From positions 372,001 through 436,000 of the forward strand of contig NZ_CP127221.1 in the NCBI RefSeq assembly GCF_030284385.1: a stretch of 64,000 nt of DNA, given 5' to 3'. Positions 44,632 to 53,690 of this stretch are shown piece after piece. The DNA comes from Altererythrobacter rubellus. GTDB taxonomy: Bacteria > Pseudomonadota > Alphaproteobacteria > Sphingomonadales > Sphingomonadaceae. A model generated the notes under the pieces. That model did no database searches. It was not told where the DNA came from and saw only the letters and a list, made by a program, of their open reading frames with translations. The translations under genes and the position numbers were made by a program. The number at the start of each line of letters is the position of its first letter. Within the stretch, counting starts at the first letter, position 1.

Positions 44632-45447
44632 ATGAGTGTTAGTAACCCCGCGGCCTATAATCACCCTACGCCGTGGGACACTGTTTTTGAACCGGTAACT
44701 CTGCCGGCCATGTTTGTGCGCACGGCAAGGCAGCGCGGGGATGCGCCGTTTCTGCATTTCCTTGGCCGTACCTATTCCTACAAATCTGTTCTCGCCGAAG
44801 CGGATGTGTTCGCTTGCCGCCTGCGCGCGCTTGGGATCAAGAAGGGTGACCGTGTAGGGCTGTTTCTCCCCAATGTGCCGATCTATGCGAGCGCCTATTA
44901 CGGAGCGATGATGGCCGGTACTGAGTTGATGTTCCTCGACAAAGAAGATTACACCAAGCTTGCCCCCGAGGGCGAACCAGGCGAGCTTGCAGTGCATGGG
45001 CCGCAAATCATGCGCGGTTACTGGAATCGCGAAGAAGCCTCGGCCGAAGTGTTGATTGAGCGCGAAGGCAAAGTCTGGTTGCGAACCGGCGATGTTGCGG
45101 TGATCGACCAGGATGGGTTCCTGCAAATCGTTGACCGCATCAAAGACATGATCGCAGTGGGCGGGTTCAAAGTGTTCCCGAGCCAGGTCGAACATGTAAT
45201 CGTTCAAAACGAAGCGATCAAAGAAGCGCTCGTGATCGGTGTGCCGAATGATTACCTGGGCGAAATGCCGCGCGCGTTTGTGACGCTGAACAAGGGTGCG
45301 ATGGCGACGGCAGAGGAGCTCGCCAGCTGGGTCAACGATCGCGTAGGCAAGCATGAGCGGGTCGATCTCGTGGTGATCCGGGACGAACTGCCCAAGACTC
45401 TGATCGGTAAGCTGGATCGCAAGGCCCTGCGCGCCGAAGTCCTCTGA
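44632..45447 (+). CDS. Acyl-CoA ligase (FadD-like) with its catalytic core deleted in frame
   Basis: This intact 271-residue frame joins two far-apart parts of a ~550-residue AMP-forming ligase. Residues 1-96 match the N-terminal start (TPWDTVFEPVTLPAMFV, YSYKSVLAEADVFACRL, FLPNVPIYASAYYGAMMAG). From residue 97 the protein jumps to TELMFLDKEDYTKLAPEGEPGELAVHGPQ and the C-terminal domain with WLRTGDVAVIDQDG, IKDMIAVGGFKVFPSQVE and the last TLIGKLDRKAL lysine. About 290 residues are missing, including the TSGTTG-type P-loop, so it should not make acyl-adenylates. It is either a recent decayed gene or a repurposed C-terminal module. The breakpoint is near 44917. Confidence 0.85.
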   Translation: MSVSNPAAYNHPTPWDTVFEPVTLPAMFVRTARQRGDAPFLHFLGRTYSYKSVLAEADVFACRLRALGIKKGDRVGLFLPNVPIYASAYYGAMMAGTELMFLDKEDYTKLAPEGEPGELAVHGPQIMRGYWNREEASAEVLIEREGKVWLRTGDVAVIDQDGFLQIVDRIKDMIAVGGFKVFPSQVEHVIVQNEAIKEALVIGVPNDYLGEMPRAFVTLNKGAMATAEELASWVNDRVGKHERVDLVVIRDELPKTLIGKLDRKALRAEVL

Positions 45448-45512
45448 GGCCGCCCACCCCCAACACACGCCGAAGTCCTTCAGGACTGCTTGAAATCAAG
45501 AATCAAATGAAA

Positions 45513-45535
45513 AGGGCGCCCGAAATGGACGCCCT
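45513..45535 (-). terminator. Terminator hairpin between the ligase remnant and the bactofilin gene
   Basis: AGGGCG pairs with CGCCCT, with an inner CC/GG pair after a mismatch and a GAAAT loop. On the minus strand TTTTCATTT follows, so it best serves the bactofilin gene; the plus side has CAATCTTT. Confidence 0.65.
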
Positions 45536-45560
45536 CAATCTTTCCCAAACTTGGATGGCC

Positions 45561-46046
45561 TTAGTTGACCAGGCCGAGCTTTGGTTCGCCATCCTCAGCC
45601 TTGGGTTGGTCACCCGTAGGTTGGTGCGCCGGCTTTTGCGAAGCGGCAACCGCATCGTTCGCCTTTGTGCCATGTGCGAAACGGCCATCGACTTGCGCGC
45701 CCTGTTCAATGGTCAAGGCCTCATACTGCACATCACCGTGAATCTGCGCGCTACGGAGCACGACCAATTCGCGGGCGCGGATCGAGCCATTGACCTTGCC
45801 AGCCAGGCGCGCGGTTTCGGCCACGACTCCGCCGGTGATCTGGCTCGTTTCGCCCTGAACCAGCGAAGAGCATTTGATGTCGCCTTCGATCGAACCATCG
45901 ACATGCAGGTCTGCCGATGCTTCGACATCACCTTTGATTCTGACGTCTGATCCGATCACGGAAAAGGTCGAACTGGAGCTGCTGCCGGCCATCGAACTAC
46001 TCGTTGCTGCCGGCCGCGTCGGGTTCGCGGGCTTCTTTGAGAACAT
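45561..46046 (-). CDS. Bactofilin
   Basis: The 161-residue bactofilin begins MFSKKPANPTRPAA, like Caulobacter BacA. The polymerising beta-helix core (TFSVIGSDVRIKGDVEASADLHVDGSIEGDI..., ~28-120) has six-residue repeats, and a disordered Pro/Gln/Lys tail follows. Bactofilins make membrane-linked filaments that position wall enzymes. The start at 46046 overlaps the M23 gene by 50 bp in another frame; an ATG at 45992, 4 bp after that stop, would cut 18 residues. The MFSK opening favours 46046. Confidence 0.9.
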   Translation of the reverse strand: MFSKKPANPTRPAATSSSMAGSSSSSTFSVIGSDVRIKGDVEASADLHVDGSIEGDIKCSSLVQGETSQITGGVVAETARLAGKVNGSIRARELVVLRSAQIHGDVQYEALTIEQGAQVDGRFAHGTKANDAVAASQKPAHQPTGDQPKAEDGEPKLGLVN

Positions 46047-47160
46047 CTTGCGCGGTCTCCAGGAAGGGGCGCGGATTGACCGCGCGATCATTGATGCGCA
46101 CCTCGAAATGCAAGTGCGGGCCGGTGGAACGGCCAGTTTTGCCGAGCTTGGCGATCGGATCGCCAGCCTTGACTTCATCGCCAACACGCGAAGTGAAAGC
46201 GGAAAGGTGGGCGTAGCGTGTCATAACGCCGTTACCGTGGCTGACTTCCACAACATTGCCATATCCCGACTTGCGACCGACGAAACTAACCCGTCCATCG
46301 GCTGCGGCATAGATTGGTGAGCCCCGCGGACCCTTGAAGTCCAGGCCGCGATGCATCGCGCCGCGACGAGTGAAGGGATCGCGGCGATAGCCAAAGCCAG
46401 ACGACATACGGGTCTGGCTCATATTGGTTGGGCTGACTTGGGGGATAGCGTCCAAACTGGCCTCGAGCGCAGCCATCCGCGCAAGGCTCAGGCCCAAGCG
46501 TTCAAAACGCGGGTCAACTTCACCGCTGGCCGAAGTCGCGAGAATTTCAAGCGGACCACCCAATGCCTCGCGTTCCGCGCGGCGCAACGTTGCCTGTGGA
46601 TCTAGGCCGAGCTTCTGCATTGCATTTGCGGTGCGTTCTGCACGGCGGTCAGCAAATCGGGTCAAGCGTTCAACAAAAGCGAGCTGGCGCGCTTCGATCT
46701 CTGCAAGGCCGCGCGCTTCCGGGATCAGGGCGCCAACTTTCTCGATAGTTTCAGCCGCCTCGCTTGAGGAATCGGATACGGTTTCGCCTTCGCGAATGTC
46801 TTCTGGCAGCATCGGCTCAATGGCTTCAAGGAACTCCTGCCGGGCCTTCAGATCTTCAACCACGCCTTCCAGATCACCGCCGTAGGCGGCCATTCGCTCT
46901 TCCTGTGTGGCGACATGCGCTTCGCGTGCGAGGAGCGATGCCCGATCCGCAGAGGCGCGATATTGTGTCCACGCCATGCTTGCCATCGAGATACCCCATC
47001 CGACCAGCAAGGCGAGCGCGACTGATGCTGCGGCCATCTGCACGCGCGATGATATCTTGATAAAGCGGACTTGACCCTCTGACCGCATGAAGAATTCACG
47101 GTCCGGAAACCATCGACGCAAGCGGTTGCCCCACCCGCTAGCGGATTGTTCGTGTTGCAA
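45997..47160 (-). CDS. M23 family metallopeptidase (LytM type) 2, bactofilin-linked
   Basis: The 387-residue protein has one N-terminal membrane helix (VQMAAASVALALLVGWGISMASM, ~40-62), a coiled-coil part (~70-200) and a LytM domain. The zinc ligands H270/D274 (HRGLD) and H349/H351 (PHLHFE) are kept, so it is predicted to be an active periplasmic endopeptidase. The gene precedes and overlaps a bactofilin gene, the pairing known from stalk- and shape-forming systems where bactofilin positions an M23 enzyme. Confidence 0.92.
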   Translation of the reverse strand: MQHEQSASGWGNRLRRWFPDREFFMRSEGQVRFIKISSRVQMAAASVALALLVGWGISMASMAWTQYRASADRASLLAREAHVATQEERMAAYGGDLEGVVEDLKARQEFLEAIEPMLPEDIREGETVSDSSSEAAETIEKVGALIPEARGLAEIEARQLAFVERLTRFADRRAERTANAMQKLGLDPQATLRRAEREALGGPLEILATSASGEVDPRFERLGLSLARMAALEASLDAIPQVSPTNMSQTRMSSGFGYRRDPFTRRGAMHRGLDFKGPRGSPIYAAADGRVSFVGRKSGYGNVVEVSHGNGVMTRYAHLSAFTSRVGDEVKAGDPIAKLGKTGRSTGPHLHFEVRINDRAVNPRPFLETAQDVLKEAREPDAAGSNE

Positions 47161-47407
47161 TGCGACCCCTCTTCGTGGTGCTGCTTTAATTACCCTGTGC
47201 GATGCCTAAGGTCGCTAGACACAAAGGTCGAATCATTTCTTTACGTGCGGGTCGAGTCGAAATGAAGCTGCGATGAATCGACCCCATAAGGGGATTCCTT
47301 AAAATCCCTGCGTCGCAAGTTTACCAAAAAGCCGCAGAATTCTGTCTTTATAGCCCCCTAGGATTCGCTGACTGACAGCGTGGTGTCACGCTGCTATTGC
47401 AAGCAGG

Positions 47408-48685
47408 ATGGCTACTAAGATTGACCCTGGAACGGCGGATTTTGCCAGCCTTGTCGAAGGCCTCGCGCTCAAAGGGCGCGCGGCCCAGCGCAAACTTGCG
47501 GCGCTTTCGAGTGCGGCAAAGGCTGACGCGCTGATGCAATCAGCCGCCGCCATTCGAGAAGACTCTGCTGCGATCCTCTCCGCCAATGCTCAGGACGTGG
47601 CTGATGGCGAGGCGCGAGGACTAACTGGTGCCATGCTGGACCGCCTCACCCTTGATCCAAATCGGTCAGAATCGATGGCCTCCGCCCTCGAGGCCGTGGC
47701 CAGCTTACCCGATCCGGTGGGCGATATTATCGACAGTTCAACTCGGCCGAATGGTCTCGAGATCAGCCGGGTTCGTGTTCCGATCGGGCTGATTGGCATC
47801 ATTTATGAAAGCCGCCCGAATGTGACCGCTGACGCGGCTGCACTCTGCCTGCGATCCGGCAACGCAGCGTTGCTACGCGGAGGCAGCGAAGCGGCGCATT
47901 CGAACAGAGCCATTCACGCCGCCTTCGTCCGCGGGCTGACCGCATCGGGTCTGGCTCCGGAAATCGTGCAGCTGATGCCAACCCAGGATCGCGAAGCTGT
48001 TGGCGCGATGCTCAGGGCGGCTGGCCTGATTGACATGATTGTGCCCCGCGGGGGCAAAAGCCTTGTCGAGCGGGTACAGAACGATGCGCGGGTACCAGTG
48101 CTGGCGCATCTGGACGGCATTTGTCACACTTACGTTCACTCGGCAGCTGATCCGGCGATGGCGCGCGAGATCGTAGTCAATGCCAAGATGCGCCGAACGG
48201 GCATTTGCGGGGCGATGGAGACATTGTTGATTGATGTCAGATTCACAGCAGCGGCCGACCTCGTGCGGGCCTTGCTTGATGCGGGCTGCGAAGTCCGGGG
48301 TGACTTGCGTGCTCAGTCGCTGAATACTCAAGTTGTCTCGGCGAACGACAGTGACTGGGGCACGGAATATCTTGGCGCGGTTGTCTCGGTCGCAATTGTT
48401 GACGGGCTTGACGCTGCAATGGCGCATATCGCGCGTCACTCTTCCAACCACACCGAAGCGATCATCACAGATGACCCGGGCGCGGCCGAACGCTTCCTCG
48501 CCGAAGTCGACAGTGCGATCGTAATGCACAATGCATCGACCCAATTCGCTGATGGCGGCGAATTCGGACTTGGCGCGGAGATCGGCATTGCCACCGGGCG
48601 TCTTCATGCGCGCGGTCCGGTCGCGCTAGAGGGCCTCACCACCTACAAATGGCAAGTCCGTGGTAGCGGACAGGCAAGGCCATAA
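47408..48685 (+). CDS. proA: Glutamate-5-semialdehyde dehydrogenase
   Basis: The 425-residue gamma-glutamyl phosphate reductase of proline synthesis shows IGLIGIIYESRPNVTADAAALCLRSGNAALLRGGSEA (~118-155), PRGGKSLVERV, and the catalytic Cys in AKMRRTGICGAMETLLID (~258-275). It ends in the usual EGLTTYKWQVRG. The length is normal. It is first of a plus-strand run: proA, nadD, rsfS, rlmH, envC-like, ctpA, dsbB-like, coq7. Confidence 0.97.
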   Translation: MATKIDPGTADFASLVEGLALKGRAAQRKLAALSSAAKADALMQSAAAIREDSAAILSANAQDVADGEARGLTGAMLDRLTLDPNRSESMASALEAVASLPDPVGDIIDSSTRPNGLEISRVRVPIGLIGIIYESRPNVTADAAALCLRSGNAALLRGGSEAAHSNRAIHAAFVRGLTASGLAPEIVQLMPTQDREAVGAMLRAAGLIDMIVPRGGKSLVERVQNDARVPVLAHLDGICHTYVHSAADPAMAREIVVNAKMRRTGICGAMETLLIDVRFTAAADLVRALLDAGCEVRGDLRAQSLNTQVVSANDSDWGTEYLGAVVSVAIVDGLDAAMAHIARHSSNHTEAIITDDPGAAERFLAEVDSAIVMHNASTQFADGGEFGLGAEIGIATGRLHARGPVALEGLTTYKWQVRGSGQARP

Positions 48686-48697
48686 GTCCTGCGCAGC

Positions 48698-49366
48698 ATG
48701 ACCCCCATCCGAACAGGCTTGCTGGGCGGCAGTTTCAATCCCGCACATGGCGGGCATCGCCGGATCACGCGCTATGCGATGGATGCGCTGGGGCTGGATG
48801 AAGTTTGGTGGCTGGTCTCGCCTGGCAATCCGCTCAAGCCGAAGAAAGGCATGGCGCCGCTTCCGGCACGGCTCAAATCGGCGGCGGATCAGGCGCGAGG
48901 CGTCCCTATTGTACCGACAGCGATCGAGCGGGATCTTGGAACACGATATACCGTCGATACACTCAGGGCGCTGACCCTGCGCTACCCCAAGCGGCAGTTC
49001 GTGTGGTTGATGGGATCAGACAATCTTGCGCAGTTTCACCTGTGGCGCAAATGGCGCACCATTGCCCGAACAATGCCGATTGCGGTCATCGCAAGGCCTG
49101 GCTATAACGGTGCTGCTTTGGCGAGCCCCGCCATGGCCTGGCTCAGGCGCTATCAGGTTCCGAACGCCAGCTTCTTCAACGGGGGCAATGGGAGCGCACC
49201 GGCACTGGTGTTATTGCGTTTTGATCCCGATCCACGTTCAGCCACGGCGATCCGCCGCGCTGATCCGGACTGGGCTTTGCGCTATGCCGGAGCTCCTCCT
49301 CGCGATCCACTGACTCATCGCCTGGTGCACGCCGGGCCAGAGGCTTGGGAAGAGGGGGGCTCATGA
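48698..49366 (+). CDS. nadD: Nicotinate-nucleotide adenylyltransferase
   Basis: This 222-residue nucleotidyltransferase has GLLGGSFNPAHGGHRRITRYAM (~7-28, the T/HxGH signature as HGGH) and the C-terminal SATAIRR-like motif (RSATAIRRADP). It makes deamido-NAD from NaMN and ATP. In alphaproteobacteria it stands before rsfS and rlmH, as here. Confidence 0.94.
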   Translation: MTPIRTGLLGGSFNPAHGGHRRITRYAMDALGLDEVWWLVSPGNPLKPKKGMAPLPARLKSAADQARGVPIVPTAIERDLGTRYTVDTLRALTLRYPKRQFVWLMGSDNLAQFHLWRKWRTIARTMPIAVIARPGYNGAALASPAMAWLRRYQVPNASFFNGGNGSAPALVLLRFDPDPRSATAIRRADPDWALRYAGAPPRDPLTHRLVHAGPEAWEEGGS

Positions 49367-49456
49367 TAGAGCGCATCAGCGTTCCATCTGATCCAGTGCG
49401 CATCTTCGCACCTGTTTCCATCAACCAATTGACATTGGGGAGTATCGCAAACGCCT

Positions 49457-49882
49457 ATGAATCAGGCGCAAATATCCACGGCTTCTGCCGAAACCGCCAG
49501 CCAGGGATTGCAATCCATGGCTAAGTCCGATCTGTCTTCTGACGCACTGCACAAACTCGTGCTTGGCCAGCTTGATGATGACCAGGCACAGGAATTGGTC
49601 TCGATCCCGCTTGAGGGGAAGAGCTCGATAGCTGACCATATGGTGATCGCGTCGGGTCGCTCGACCCGTCAGGTCGCCGCGATGGCGCAAAAACTGGCAG
49701 AGAAAATCAAGCAGCAGGGCTTTGGCTCCGCGCGCGTTGAAGGGCTCCCGGCGGCTGACTGGGTGCTGATCGATGCGGGTGATGTGGTCGTGCATCTGTT
49801 CCGTCCGGAGGTCCGCAGCTTCTACAATCTGGAGCGCATGTGGGGCTTTGACGAAGCAAAACCGGCCGCAGGCAACGCCTAA
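49457..49882 (+). CDS. rsfS: Ribosome silencing factor RsfS
   Basis: The 141-residue Iojap-type protein carries the core SIPLEGKSSIADHMVIASGRSTRQVAAMAQKLAEKI (~49-84) and GDVVVHLFRPEVRSFYNLERMW (~109-130). It binds ribosomal protein uL14 and blocks subunit joining when nutrients run low. The ATG at 49457 adds ~20 residues to the family start; an ATG at 49517 is possible. The nadD-rsfS-rlmH order supports the call. Confidence 0.95.
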   Translation: MNQAQISTASAETASQGLQSMAKSDLSSDALHKLVLGQLDDDQAQELVSIPLEGKSSIADHMVIASGRSTRQVAAMAQKLAEKIKQQGFGSARVEGLPAADWVLIDAGDVVVHLFRPEVRSFYNLERMWGFDEAKPAAGNA

Positions 49883-49943
49883 CGTTTGAACTGCGTGGGC
49901 GTGGGAAGTCATCCCGGCGCAGCGCATTCGCGAATTTCTGATC

Positions 49944-50366
49944 ATGCTTCTTCACGTCATTGCACGCGGCAAAATTGCTCGGTCCCCGGAGGCAGAACTT
50001 GTGGCCCGATACGAGAAGCGATTGCAATGGCCGGTCAAGCTGACCGAACTGCCCGAAACTGGCGGGCGAATTCCTGAACCTCAAACACCCTGCAAAACCG
50101 TGCTGTTGGATGAGCGCGGCAAGAATCTGACGTCAGAAGAATTGGCGTCGATCATGGGTGGCTGGCGCGATGACGGCATGCGCGAAGCGCGCTTTGTCCT
50201 GGGCGCTGCCGATGGCCACAACAAGCAGGAGCGCACCGAGGCCGATCTGCTTCTCGCCTTTGGCAAGGCCACATGGCCGCACCTGATGGCGCGGGCAATG
50301 CTGATGGAGCAACTCTATCGCGCTACGACAATTCTTGCAGGGCACCCCTATCATCGGGCAGGGTGA
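49944..50366 (+). CDS. rlmH: 23S rRNA (pseudouridine1915-N3)-methyltransferase
   Basis: The 140-residue SPOUT methyltransferase has VLLDERGKNLTSEELASIMGGWRDDG (~54-79), the knot block VLGAADGHNK (~86-95), and the ending MARAMLMEQLYRATTILAGHPYHR, typical of RlmH. It methylates pseudouridine 1915 of 23S rRNA. The stop lies 4 bp before the ATG of the EnvC-like gene. Confidence 0.96.
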   Translation: MLLHVIARGKIARSPEAELVARYEKRLQWPVKLTELPETGGRIPEPQTPCKTVLLDERGKNLTSEELASIMGGWRDDGMREARFVLGAADGHNKQERTEADLLLAFGKATWPHLMARAMLMEQLYRATTILAGHPYHRAG

Positions 50367-50370
50367 GGGC

Positions 50371-51630
50371 ATGCCCGCTGATAGCCCCAACCTTACGAAG
50401 CTGCTGCTCGTTGGAGCAGGCGCAATCACCATCGGCTGGGGCGCATTGGCGGCACAAGAATCGCTGAATATCAGCGCGGCCACGGCATCGGTCGAGGGAT
50501 TCGGCAGTACAGAGGATGCGCGACAGGCGCTTGAACGCGCTCAAGCCACCGCAGAGTTCGCTCAGCAACGGGCCGTGAAATTCAGTCAGGAAGCAAGCCT
50601 TGCGACCGCAGAAATTGACCGGCTGGCGAAGGAAAGCGCGGCGCTGGCTGCGCAGATACAGCAAAGTGAAGCGGATATTCTCGCAGCGTCTGCGCAACTT
50701 GCGATTCTCGCGGATCAGCGCGCTGTGCTCGATGCGCGGTTGGCCAAGCGGCAACAGCCGCTGGTTAGATTGACCGCAGCGATCCAGAACATGGCACGCA
50801 GGCCCATTGTGTTGTCGGCGCTGCAACCAGGGTCACTGCGCGACACAGTCTACGTACGCGCTGTTCTCGAGACAACCTTGCCACAGATCCGCGAGCAAAC
50901 CGCCAGCCTACACAGTGAAGTGGAACAAGGCCGCGCGCTCGAGAGTGAAGCTGCTCGCTCGCTCGCCGAGCTTCAGGCAAGCGAGACCGATCTGCAGAAC
51001 CGCCGCAACGAGCTCGCGGCACTAATGCGGCAACAGCAAGAGGCTTCGCGCAGCAACAGCGCGCTGGCGCGCCGAGAAGCGCAACGCGCCTTGGCTTTGG
51101 CAGAGCAAGCGCGAGACCTGGATCAACTGGTCGGCGAGCTCGATCGCGCTGGATTGGTCAGAGAAGAACTCGCAACGCTTGCCGGGCCGATCATGCGGCC
51201 CGCACGTCCCGAGGCCTCTCGTGTGATGCCCACCACTAACGCGACGCCGCGCGCGCAGGAAACGTCACCACCTGCTCAATTCCAGCTTCCGGTTCACGGA
51301 CGGACGATCACAGGCTTCGGTGAAGAAGGTGACGCGGGAATACGAAGCAATGGCATTACCATTGCGCCCGCAAGCGGCGCACAAATAGTTGCGCCGGCAT
51401 TAGGGCGGGTGTCCTTTGCCGGCGTATATCGTGGATTCGGGCGAATCGTGATTATCGAGCACGAAAATGGCTGGACCAGCCTGATAACCGGACTGGCACA
51501 AACCAGCGTAAACACCGGTGTGCAGGTGATTGGCGGCGCGCCAATCGGCACTGCGGCACTTAGGCAGCCAGAGATTTCTTTTGAACTGCGCGAGCGCGGA
51601 GAGCCGATTAACCCTCTGAGTTTGCTATAA
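50371..51630 (+). CDS. EnvC-like murein hydrolase activator with degenerate LytM domain
   Basis: The 419-residue protein has an N-terminal hydrophobic stretch (LTKLLLVGAGAITIGWGALAA), a long coiled coil (~45-250), and a LytM-like domain from ~305. The zinc ligands are missing: the usual HxxxD is NGITIAP, and the usual HxH is ISFELRE. It therefore should not cut peptidoglycan itself but activate amidases, as EnvC does. The ATG at 50371 starts the signal region. Its context with ctpA is common. Confidence 0.9.
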   Translation: MPADSPNLTKLLLVGAGAITIGWGALAAQESLNISAATASVEGFGSTEDARQALERAQATAEFAQQRAVKFSQEASLATAEIDRLAKESAALAAQIQQSEADILAASAQLAILADQRAVLDARLAKRQQPLVRLTAAIQNMARRPIVLSALQPGSLRDTVYVRAVLETTLPQIREQTASLHSEVEQGRALESEAARSLAELQASETDLQNRRNELAALMRQQQEASRSNSALARREAQRALALAEQARDLDQLVGELDRAGLVREELATLAGPIMRPARPEASRVMPTTNATPRAQETSPPAQFQLPVHGRTITGFGEEGDAGIRSNGITIAPASGAQIVAPALGRVSFAGVYRGFGRIVIIEHENGWTSLITGLAQTSVNTGVQVIGGAPIGTAALRQPEISFELRERGEPINPLSLL

Positions 51631-51778
51631 GAAATTCCTGGAGGACCGGCGTTGTACGCCCGCTTTCAGAATAGTTTTGGCCATTGGAACGAACCATTGC
51701 GGGACGGATCGATATCATCATCTGGCGTTCAGCTGCGCTGCGCGATAGAACAGAGCGATAATATTGGAGACAATACCG

Positions 51779-53173
51779 ATGAGAATTGCTGATCTGCTGC
51801 GCAGCGCCGCTCTGGTTACAGCTGTGGCATTGATCCCGGCTACCACTGCCGGAATGGCGCAGATTGACGGGCGTGCAGGCCCGCAGTTTGCCAAGCTTTT
51901 TGCAGCATATCAGCAGGTCAAAGCCAACTATGTCGAAGAAGTTGAGGATGACCAGCTTATCCGCGGCGCAATCAACGGCATGCTCGGTTCGCTTGATCCG
52001 CATTCTGCCTATGTCGATGGCAGCGCGCTGCAACGCCTGACAACCATGATCGACGGAAACTATTCGGGGCTTGGCCTTTCGGTCGTACTTGATGAAGGCG
52101 CGGTCAAAGTCGTTTCGCCGTTCAAGGGCAGCCCGGCTGACAAGGCGGGCATCAAGGCAGGTGACTTCATCACCCATCTCGATGGCGAGCTGATCTACGG
52201 CAATGATCTTGATACATCGGTTGCGCGGATGCGCGGCGCAGAGGGCACGTCGATTGAACTCACTATCTTCCGCCCGGGACGCGACGAGCCGATCGAGGTT
52301 TCCGTGACGCGCGGCGTTATCGAGTTGGAGCCTGTGACCTACGAGCTCCAGAGCGGCAATATCGGCGTGATCTCTGTCAATGAATTCAGCACAAATGTGG
52401 GCCGTGATGTCTATGCCGCATGGGAAGCTTTGCAAAGCGAGGCCACGGGCAAGATGTCAGGTCTGATCCTTGACTTGCGCTCCAACCCCGGGGGGTCGCT
52501 TGATGAAGCCGTGGGATTGTCAGACCTGTTCCTGTCCGAAGGCCGGATCGTGTCCCAACGTGGTCGCGCTCGCGGTGAGAGCGTCCATTACGATGCGGAC
52601 GAGCTGATCAACTATCGCCACCTGCCGCGCCGCGAAGCGCAGAAGTATATCGGCGAGATCGCTTCCGACATGCCCTTGATCGTACTGATCGATGCAGGTT
52701 CTGCATCAGCTTCAGAGATTGTAGCGGGCGCGCTGCAGGATCATCGCCGCGCTTTGGTGATGGGTGAGCGCAGTTTCGGCAAAGGCAGCGTGCAATCGCT
52801 TCTGCCCCTGGGTCGTGATTCCGCCATCAAGCTGACAACGGCGCGCTATTATACGCCGGCCGGAAAGTCGGTTCAGGAAGGCGGCATCACGCCTGACATC
52901 AAGGTTCCGCAACTGTCCGATCCGGATCTGGAAAAACGCAATAAATATCTCTTGCGCGAGAGCGATTTGCGCGGGCACCTCGTCAATGATCTGGGCGTTG
53001 AAGATGCCAAGCTTGAAGTCGATACAATCGATGATCCGCGTTTCCAGCTGACCGCAGCAGAGCTTGAAGAGCAAGGCGTGAAAGACTTCCAGCTGCATTA
53101 TGCGCTGGAAACCTTGCGTCGCACGACGCGCGCGACGGTGGCTTTGCGCAACACTGTGGCGTTGCGCAATTAA
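51779..53173 (+). CDS. ctpA: S41 family C-terminal processing peptidase
   Basis: The 464-residue precursor has a signal peptide (to ~residue 28, ATTAGMAQ), a PDZ domain (GNYSGLGLSVVLDEGAVKVVSPFKGSPADKAGIKAGDFI..., ~95-135) and a tail-specific protease core. The Ser is in DAGSASASEIVAGALQDHR (~S309) and the Lys in GERSFGKGSVQ (~K335). It acts in the periplasm, in relatives trimming murein hydrolases or lipoproteins. A GGAGA site 9 bp before favours ATG 51779 over an upstream TTG. Confidence 0.95.
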   Translation: MRIADLLRSAALVTAVALIPATTAGMAQIDGRAGPQFAKLFAAYQQVKANYVEEVEDDQLIRGAINGMLGSLDPHSAYVDGSALQRLTTMIDGNYSGLGLSVVLDEGAVKVVSPFKGSPADKAGIKAGDFITHLDGELIYGNDLDTSVARMRGAEGTSIELTIFRPGRDEPIEVSVTRGVIELEPVTYELQSGNIGVISVNEFSTNVGRDVYAAWEALQSEATGKMSGLILDLRSNPGGSLDEAVGLSDLFLSEGRIVSQRGRARGESVHYDADELINYRHLPRREAQKYIGEIASDMPLIVLIDAGSASASEIVAGALQDHRRALVMGERSFGKGSVQSLLPLGRDSAIKLTTARYYTPAGKSVQEGGITPDIKVPQLSDPDLEKRNKYLLRESDLRGHLVNDLGVEDAKLEVDTIDDPRFQLTAAELEEQGVKDFQLHYALETLRRTTRATVALRNTVALRN

Positions 53174-53192
53174 TTGAGCTAGCGCGCTCTTC

Positions 53193-53681
53193 ATGAACCA
53201 TCTGGAAGCGGAAAAGCCGGGCGAGATTTTTGCGCAGCACTTGGCGTTAAGTGTGCCTGCGCTTCTTTTGGGCGGTGCGTATCTGTCGCAATATGGATTC
53301 GGGCTTTATCCGTGCGAAATGTGCTGGTGGCAGCGCTATCCGCATTTTGTAGCACTGGGCCTTGCATTTTTTTCATTCCTTGCGCCGCCGCATCGGCTGT
53401 GGATCGCATTGGCGGGACTTGCGATTTTCGTTTCTGGCGCGATCGGGGGTTTCCATGCCGGAGTCGAGTATGGCTGGTGGGAAGGGTTGAGTGCTTGCTC
53501 GAGCGCAGTCCCGACCGATGTTGATCCGATGGAAGCGATCATGAATGCGCCCATCATCCGGTGTGATGCGGCGCCATGGGATCTGTTCGGCATCTCGCTT
53601 GCTGGCTGGAATTTTATCGTGTCGTGCGGAACCGCAGTGCTGGTCTGGTCGCTTATGGCAAAGAGCAACAAGAAGGCCTAA
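53193..53681 (+). CDS. DsbB family disulfide bond formation protein
   Basis: This 162-residue protein has four membrane helices. The first Cys pair is in LYPCEMCWWQRYPH (~38-52), as in DsbB, and a second pair is formed by Cys residues in LSACSSAVP and IIRCDAAPW. It passes electrons from DsbA-type oxidases to ubiquinone. Its place next to coq7, a ubiquinone gene, is noted but may be chance. Confidence 0.9.
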   Translation: MNHLEAEKPGEIFAQHLALSVPALLLGGAYLSQYGFGLYPCEMCWWQRYPHFVALGLAFFSFLAPPHRLWIALAGLAIFVSGAIGGFHAGVEYGWWEGLSACSSAVPTDVDPMEAIMNAPIIRCDAAPWDLFGISLAGWNFIVSCGTAVLVWSLMAKSNKKA

Positions 53682-53690
53682 ATAGAGCGT

